Assembly: GCF_963678975.1 (NCBI RefSeq)
Contig: NC_089274.1
Location: 49,546,900-49,610,899, forward strand
Direction of reading: 5' to 3'
Length of the DNA: 64,000 bases
Origin: Dysidea avara
Taxonomy: Eukaryota; Porifera; Demospongiae; Dictyoceratida; Dysideidae
Shown here piece by piece: positions 60,490-64,000 of this stretch; the first letter of the stretch is position 1, and each line of letters starts with the position of its first letter. The notes under the pieces are model-generated. The model had not been told where the DNA came from. It saw nothing but the letters and a program-made list of their open reading frames with translations, and searched no databases. The position numbers and the translations under genes are program-made.

Positions 60490-61060
60490 TATTTAAGCTC
60501 CATAGTTTGAAATATTCACCCTAGAATTATGCCAGCATAGCACTCCAACCTATTGTTCCGCATATTAAATGCAGGCCTATTTCTGAATGTGGTGGTTAAC
60601 ATAAGGTTTGTGATGTTCCTTTCACTGATGATACCCAAGACACAATAAACACATTGCTGGTGAAACCTGTCTAGCTTAGTAACCAGCTCCTGGGTGGGGA
60701 CCCAGGTTTCAGCACTATATAACAACACTCCCAACACTACAGATCAATATACCACCTCTTGGTCTCCAATGTCAAATCTGATGCAGAATCACAGAGACTA
60801 CTAAAAGCTCTAGATGCTTGTGTAAACCTACAGCTAACTTCATCAACTACCCCAACCATGTGCCTCAACCAATGATCCCAAATACTTTAACTCAACAACT
60901 TCCACTGCGCCTCCATCCAGTACCATTGGGACCAAGTTATCATATCTCAGCAGCCAGCAGCTTCGTCTTAGGGACACTTAGGGTAAGACCAAGTTCACCA
61001 GCTACTTCATCAAACATTCTAGCAGTCATCCTCTCTACAAGAGCACACCAGAGCAGCAGC
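60490..61060 (-). pseudogene. LINE reverse-transcriptase C-terminal fragment
   Basis: Minus strand: MFDEVAGELGLTLSVPKTKL near 61015-60955, then NLVPMVLDGGAVEVVEL, YLGSLVEAHG, and LGVLLYSAETWVPTQELVTK near 60735-60680, LDRFHQQCVYCVLGI. These are the segments downstream of the catalytic ADD in LINE-type reverse transcriptases. Frameshifts and a short deletion are present. Confidence 0.78.
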
Positions 61061-61180
61061 ATCTGCAAAAAAAACAAAAAACAAACACCGACATTACAAA
61101 AGAGCTAGGTCTCCCAGTCCTCTCCCCAACCAGCTTCCCACTTCACTTCCACACCTACTGCTTGACACCAACTAGCCATC

Positions 61181-61181
<1 letters not shown>

Positions 61182-61251
<70 letters not shown>
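61182..61251. repeat. (CA)n microsatellite
   Basis: About 34 CA dinucleotides between two retroelement fragments. Confidence 0.97.
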
Positions 61252-61255
<4 letters not shown>

Positions 61256-61339
61256 ACAGTACATGCACTACTACACACAACCACCACCACCACCTATCAT
61301 ACCACCCTTCCTCTTATCAGATCTATCAGATCATGGCTA

Positions 61340-61900
61340 CACTTTACACCTTTCGTGATGCCCTTTGTCTTTGTTATGGTTGGCACTGCCTTTAAGTTGA
61401 ATTTCCTTCAATTAGACATAATGAATATGTGATATCACAGCAGCATTGTTGTCAGAGGTTTGTCACAATGTTCGCATTGAACCACCTTTACAGCCTTTAT
61501 CAGGAGAGCAGTTCCACTACAGAACTGCTAATGTTGAAGATGGTGCCTGCCTTGATGTGAGTGCTGAGAGTTATTGGGTACAAGATAGGAGAATGGTATT
61601 GTTTGATATAAAAGTTTTTAGCCCTTTGGTCTCCTCTTATGCCTCCACACCTTTAGCTCAATGCTTTCGCTGAGCTGAACTTGACAAAAAGCGTATGTAT
61701 GATGAGCGGATTCGTGAAGTAGAGAAGGGTACCTCCTCTCCATTGTGTTCTCTTGTTCAGTTGTGGTTGGATGGGACCAGCAGCAACTGCCATTTACAAA
61801 CGGCTTGCTACCCTTATTTCTGAAAAATGTAGTCATCCCTACAAGCAGACACTTTTTTGGATCAGGTGTAAACTGTCTTATTCCTTGCTTCAATTCTGCT
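61340..61900 (+). pseudogene. Second copy of the retroelement C-terminal domain
   Basis: Frameshifted relative of 49090-49815: FRDALCLCYGWHCL, then EVCHNVRIEPPLQPLSGEQF, GACLDVSAESYW and FDIKVFSPLVSS correspond block for block, and a TGA follows the Cys-Phe-Arg near 61673. The Cys/His cluster is deleted. Only this 3' piece is present. Confidence 0.82.
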
Positions 61901-62264
61901 AGTTATAACGTGTTTACGTGGGTCAAGGTCTCACCATCATAGACATCAGAATTTGCATGATCCAGCAATTGACTGGAATCTGCAATAGCTAATTATGTAG
62001 CTAGAGTATTTCTTTTCGTGTGTATTATTAATAAGTCAGTAGCTATATGGATACTGCTATCATATGTACGCACACACGGCACATCAGTACAACATCATCC
62101 TTCCTGACGGTGCTGTTGAGGTTAGAGATCATCAAACAAGTACCATTGTACTGTGTGGGATCCTTGTATTTCCTGCCATCTTTAATATTGGTGTATATAT
62201 AGCGTCAGTTTATAGGGGTAACGCCTTACTGTTGATTTCAGTTCCGTATTCCGTGCATGCCGGG

Positions 62265-62349
62265 TAGTCTCACGTAGCCAGACCGCTTTTTTTTCTTTTG
62301 TGTGGACGGCCACACAAAAGTAAAAATGCGGTCTGGCTACGCGAGACTA
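62265..62349. mobile_element. 85-bp foldback element
   Basis: Arms TAGTCTCACGTAGCCAGACC and GGTCTGGCTACGCGAGACTA, with an inner hairpin CTTTTGTGTGG ... CCACACAAAAG. Ends as in the elements at 33829 and 39952. No 9-bp duplication is seen here. Confidence 0.8.
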
Positions 62350-62437
62350 ATTGAATTATGTGGCGGTTTACCAGCCACAAGAAGCCAATTAAGCTTTAAG
62401 GATTGGCCAAGCCCCTCGGGCTAAACGCTGTCCCTAG

Positions 62438-62502
62438 AGTCACGGCACCGTTACTGGAGCTAAAGTCACGGCACCGTTACTGGAGCTAAAGTCACGGCGC
62501 AG
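62438..62502. repeat. 26-bp tandem repeat
   Basis: Two and a half perfect units of AGTCACGGCACCGTTACTGG-AGCTAA. Confidence 0.92.
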
Positions 62503-62673
62503 TCACCCAGAATCCACACACTAGTTGTATGAAAGTAAGTTTTTGTTGAGTTTGAGGCGAGCTAGGGTTGGCACGAGTCTATAGCATTCCCCGAGTATTC
62601 GACTTTACAGGCTTTAGGGGACGCTTATTGTAGTTAGGGTTCAGGTTTGGTTTCTTCTTTGCTGGTGTTATTT

Positions 62674-62775
62674 ATATCTAATCCAAAACAGCCAAGCTGT
62701 AAAAAAGTGCGGTCCCCAAAGGCCAGGGTGAAAAAAGATGTGAAATCCAAGGTGGCTGCGAAGAAATGGCTGTGA
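62674..62775 (+). pseudogene. Lysine-rich frame, plus-strand copy
   Basis: Partner of the frame at 63534-63653: PKQPSCKKV, ARVKKDVKSKVAAKKWL and stop. It lacks the Met start and has VRSPK where the other copy has SAAPKK. Probably a fragment. Confidence 0.35.
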
Positions 62776-62828
62776 TAGGTTATTAAATGGCAGTGGCGGA
62801 GGAAGTAGTTGATATGAAAGGCACCGCT

Positions 62829-63119
62829 GAATGGCGGATCCAGGATGGGGCATTTGGGGCAAATGCCCCCCCCTTCAAGAAATTGCATACAAGATCGAGA
62901 TACTCTAATAGAGCAGTCAATTACTCTAATAAAGCAGTCACAGTGTTCATGTGGCAGTGCAGCTTACTTATGAAGCTATAAATAGGATTTTACATACGTG
63001 ATATAATATATTTGGTAAAGGATAACTAGCTATTATTGTTATGACCTTTTTTTTTTGCTCTTCAACTTTTTCAGCAAGGTGCCCCCCCCCCCTCTTTCCA
63101 GACTCTGGATCCGCCCCTG
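62829..63119. mobile_element. CGGATCC-family MITE, copy 3
   Basis: The ends are GAATGGCGGATCCAG and CTGGATCCGCCCCTG, with G/C homopolymers inside, GATCGAGATACTCTAATAGA and TGGTAAAGGATAACTAGC. It is reverse-oriented relative to the copy at 3150. No clean duplication. Confidence 0.7.
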
Positions 63120-63407
63120 CCTGAACTGAGGCACTACACTGTCTCTGGTTTGGTAAGATGAGACAAAAAAAAGTCACAACCAGCTGACAATAGCTACCCA
63201 CCTCGCCAGTTACGAATTTATACTGTCAAGTTAAACTGCATAAAAATCCTTACATAGCTCGCTACACACTGCTCTAATACTGTGACTGCTTTATTAAGTG
63301 ACTGCTCTATTAGAGTATCTTGATCACGGTTTTCAGCCCCGCCCCATGCAAGAAGGATAATTTGTGTGATATCATTCTCCCCCTAGCTCCCCTTTCCGCT
63401 GCCTATG

Positions 63408-63531
63408 GTTATTGGCAAATTTTTAATTACGACAATTCAGGTAAATTTGTGTTGCCTCCTCCAAGTTTCACTAGGATTCAGCACCGAATTCACCTGAATT
63501 GTCGTAATTAAAAATTTTGCCATTAACCTAC
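63408..63531. repeat. Long hairpin, 35-bp arms
   Basis: GGTTATTGGCAAATTTTTAA-TTACGACAATTCAGGT recurs inverted at 63493-63531 with two differences around a 49-nt loop. Confidence 0.85.
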
Positions 63532-63533
63532 CA

Positions 63534-63653
63534 TCACAGCCATTTCTTGGCCGCCACCTTAGATTTCACATCTTTTTTCACCCTTGCCTTTTTGGGGGCC
63601 GCACTCTTTTTACAGCTTGGCTGTTTTGGTTTAGATATCACTTCTTTTTGCAT
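63534..63653 (-). CDS. 39-residue lysine-rich reading frame (uncertain)
   Basis: Minus strand, ATG at 63653 to TGA at 63534. The product is one-third lysine (13 of 39), with SCKKSAAPKKARVKKDVKSK and AAKKWL; composition resembles basic tails of linker histones. A related inverted copy lies at 62674-62775, with conserved frame length after KARVKK. A hairpin AAAGCCAG ... CTGGCTTT lies about 11 bp before the ATG (63664-63687). It could be a small gene, a gene-tail fragment, or chance within a repeat. Confidence 0.3.
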   Translation of the reverse strand: MQKEVISKPKQPSCKKSAAPKKARVKKDVKSKVAAKKWL

Positions 63654-63660
63654 TGCAAGC

Positions 63661-64000
63661 CACTAAAGCCAGCCATAAACTGGCTTTGGTGCTTCCTTTT
63701 AACTTTTTTTTTCTTTACTGCAGGAATTGTGGAACAGAAGCAATTGTGTGTATAGATTTTGTCTCATTAAATATTTGTGTATTAATTTTAATACTGAATG
63801 ATTATCATATACTGTAAATAAGGTGACTTCTTCTATTATCACATACTGTAGGTAATAAGGTGACTTCTTATATATAACTTATCTGTAGCTGAAACTATCA
63901 TTGTTGCTGAACTCTTTTCAGGGTGACTTGTTTCTAGCTGAACTCCCATGGTGATTTGTTTCCAGAACATATTTCTATAGGGTGACTGATTTGTTTGTAG
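63661..64000. other. Window end, short repeats
   Basis: After the small hairpin, GGTGACTTCTT and TATCACATACTGTA words repeat (63780-63870) and GGTGACTTGTTTCTAGCTGA-like words repeat (63920-63990). No gene. Confidence 0.5.

Larger units (their letters stand above)
57325..60490. other. Intergenic, simple repeats and a palindrome
   Basis: No gene recognised. It includes (AAT)n at 57570-57590 and 59538-59555, a perfect palindrome at 58152-58204, and a 17-bp tandem repeat at 58328-58445. Confidence 0.5.
62665..63660. repeat. Inverted duplication of a lysine-codon-rich segment
   Basis: About 120 bp at 62665-62790 recurs inverted at 63520-63660 at roughly 85-90% identity (CCAAAACAGCCAAGCTGTAA, GGGTGAAAAAAGATGTGAAA, AAGAAATGGCTGTGA). 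Between them lie a CGGATCC-family MITE and a long hairpin. It may be an old foldback element or an inverted gene-fragment duplication. Confidence 0.75.

Noticed and set aside
62674-63653. Histone gene with a 3' stem-loop
   Set aside because: The hairpin near 63664-63687 does not match the histone consensus and lies 5' of the frame.
1-64000. tRNA, rRNA, bacterial operon or contaminant signals
   Set aside because: No tRNA-like cloverleaf or rRNA core was recognised, and the long genes are spliced or metazoan-type; no bacterial gene organisation.

Overview
This is a eukaryotic, animal-type genome window: spliced genes with GT-AG introns, AT-rich sequence, microsatellites, and dense DNA transposons and retrotransposons. 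Very short introns (about 42-60 bp), an intronless family C GPCR of the GABA-B type and abundant MITE-like elements fit an early-branching invertebrate such as a demosponge. The taxon is an inference, because no marker gene settles it.

Layout. (1) 905-23006, plus strand: the 3' part (22 exons) of a flightless-1 (FLII) homologue, gelsolin-like repeats 2 to 6 through the stop codon; its leucine-rich-repeat part lies upstream of the window. Its introns are of two kinds: about 42-60 bp, or kilobases long and mostly filled with transposons. One 6.2 kb intron holds a hAT-type element with a perfect 8-bp target duplication, which itself contains a decayed DIRS-type tyrosine-recombinase retrotransposon. 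(2) 25010-27154, plus strand: a broken copy of a GABA-B-like receptor gene. (3) 28880-32510, minus strand: decayed APE-type LINE sequence. (4) 34043-39519: a 5.5 kb element with 54-bp terminal inverted repeats and a 5-bp target duplication; it carries exon-like segments on both strands, including two minus-strand segments that together resemble a PB1 domain. (5) 42590-44869, minus strand: the intact 759-residue GABA-B-like receptor. (6) 45033-47655: nested inverted-repeat elements. (7) 47662-49815: a retroelement coding for a reverse transcriptase and a C-terminal nuclease-like domain. (8) 54433-57324: an element with roughly 500-bp inverted repeats. (9) 60490-63700: LINE and retroelement fragments, foldback elements, and an inverted pair of short lysine-rich reading frames.

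The two host genes are not functionally linked: FLII-type proteins bind actin and act as nuclear-receptor co-regulators, and the receptor would signal at the plasma membrane. The most informative signals are the mosaic divergence between the receptor and its broken inverted copy (near identity in the seven-helix half, strong decay in the ligand-binding half, with a sharp boundary near 26425), the nested insertions dated by their target duplications, and very small palindromic insertions (40 and 68 bp) each flanked by perfect 9-bp duplications.
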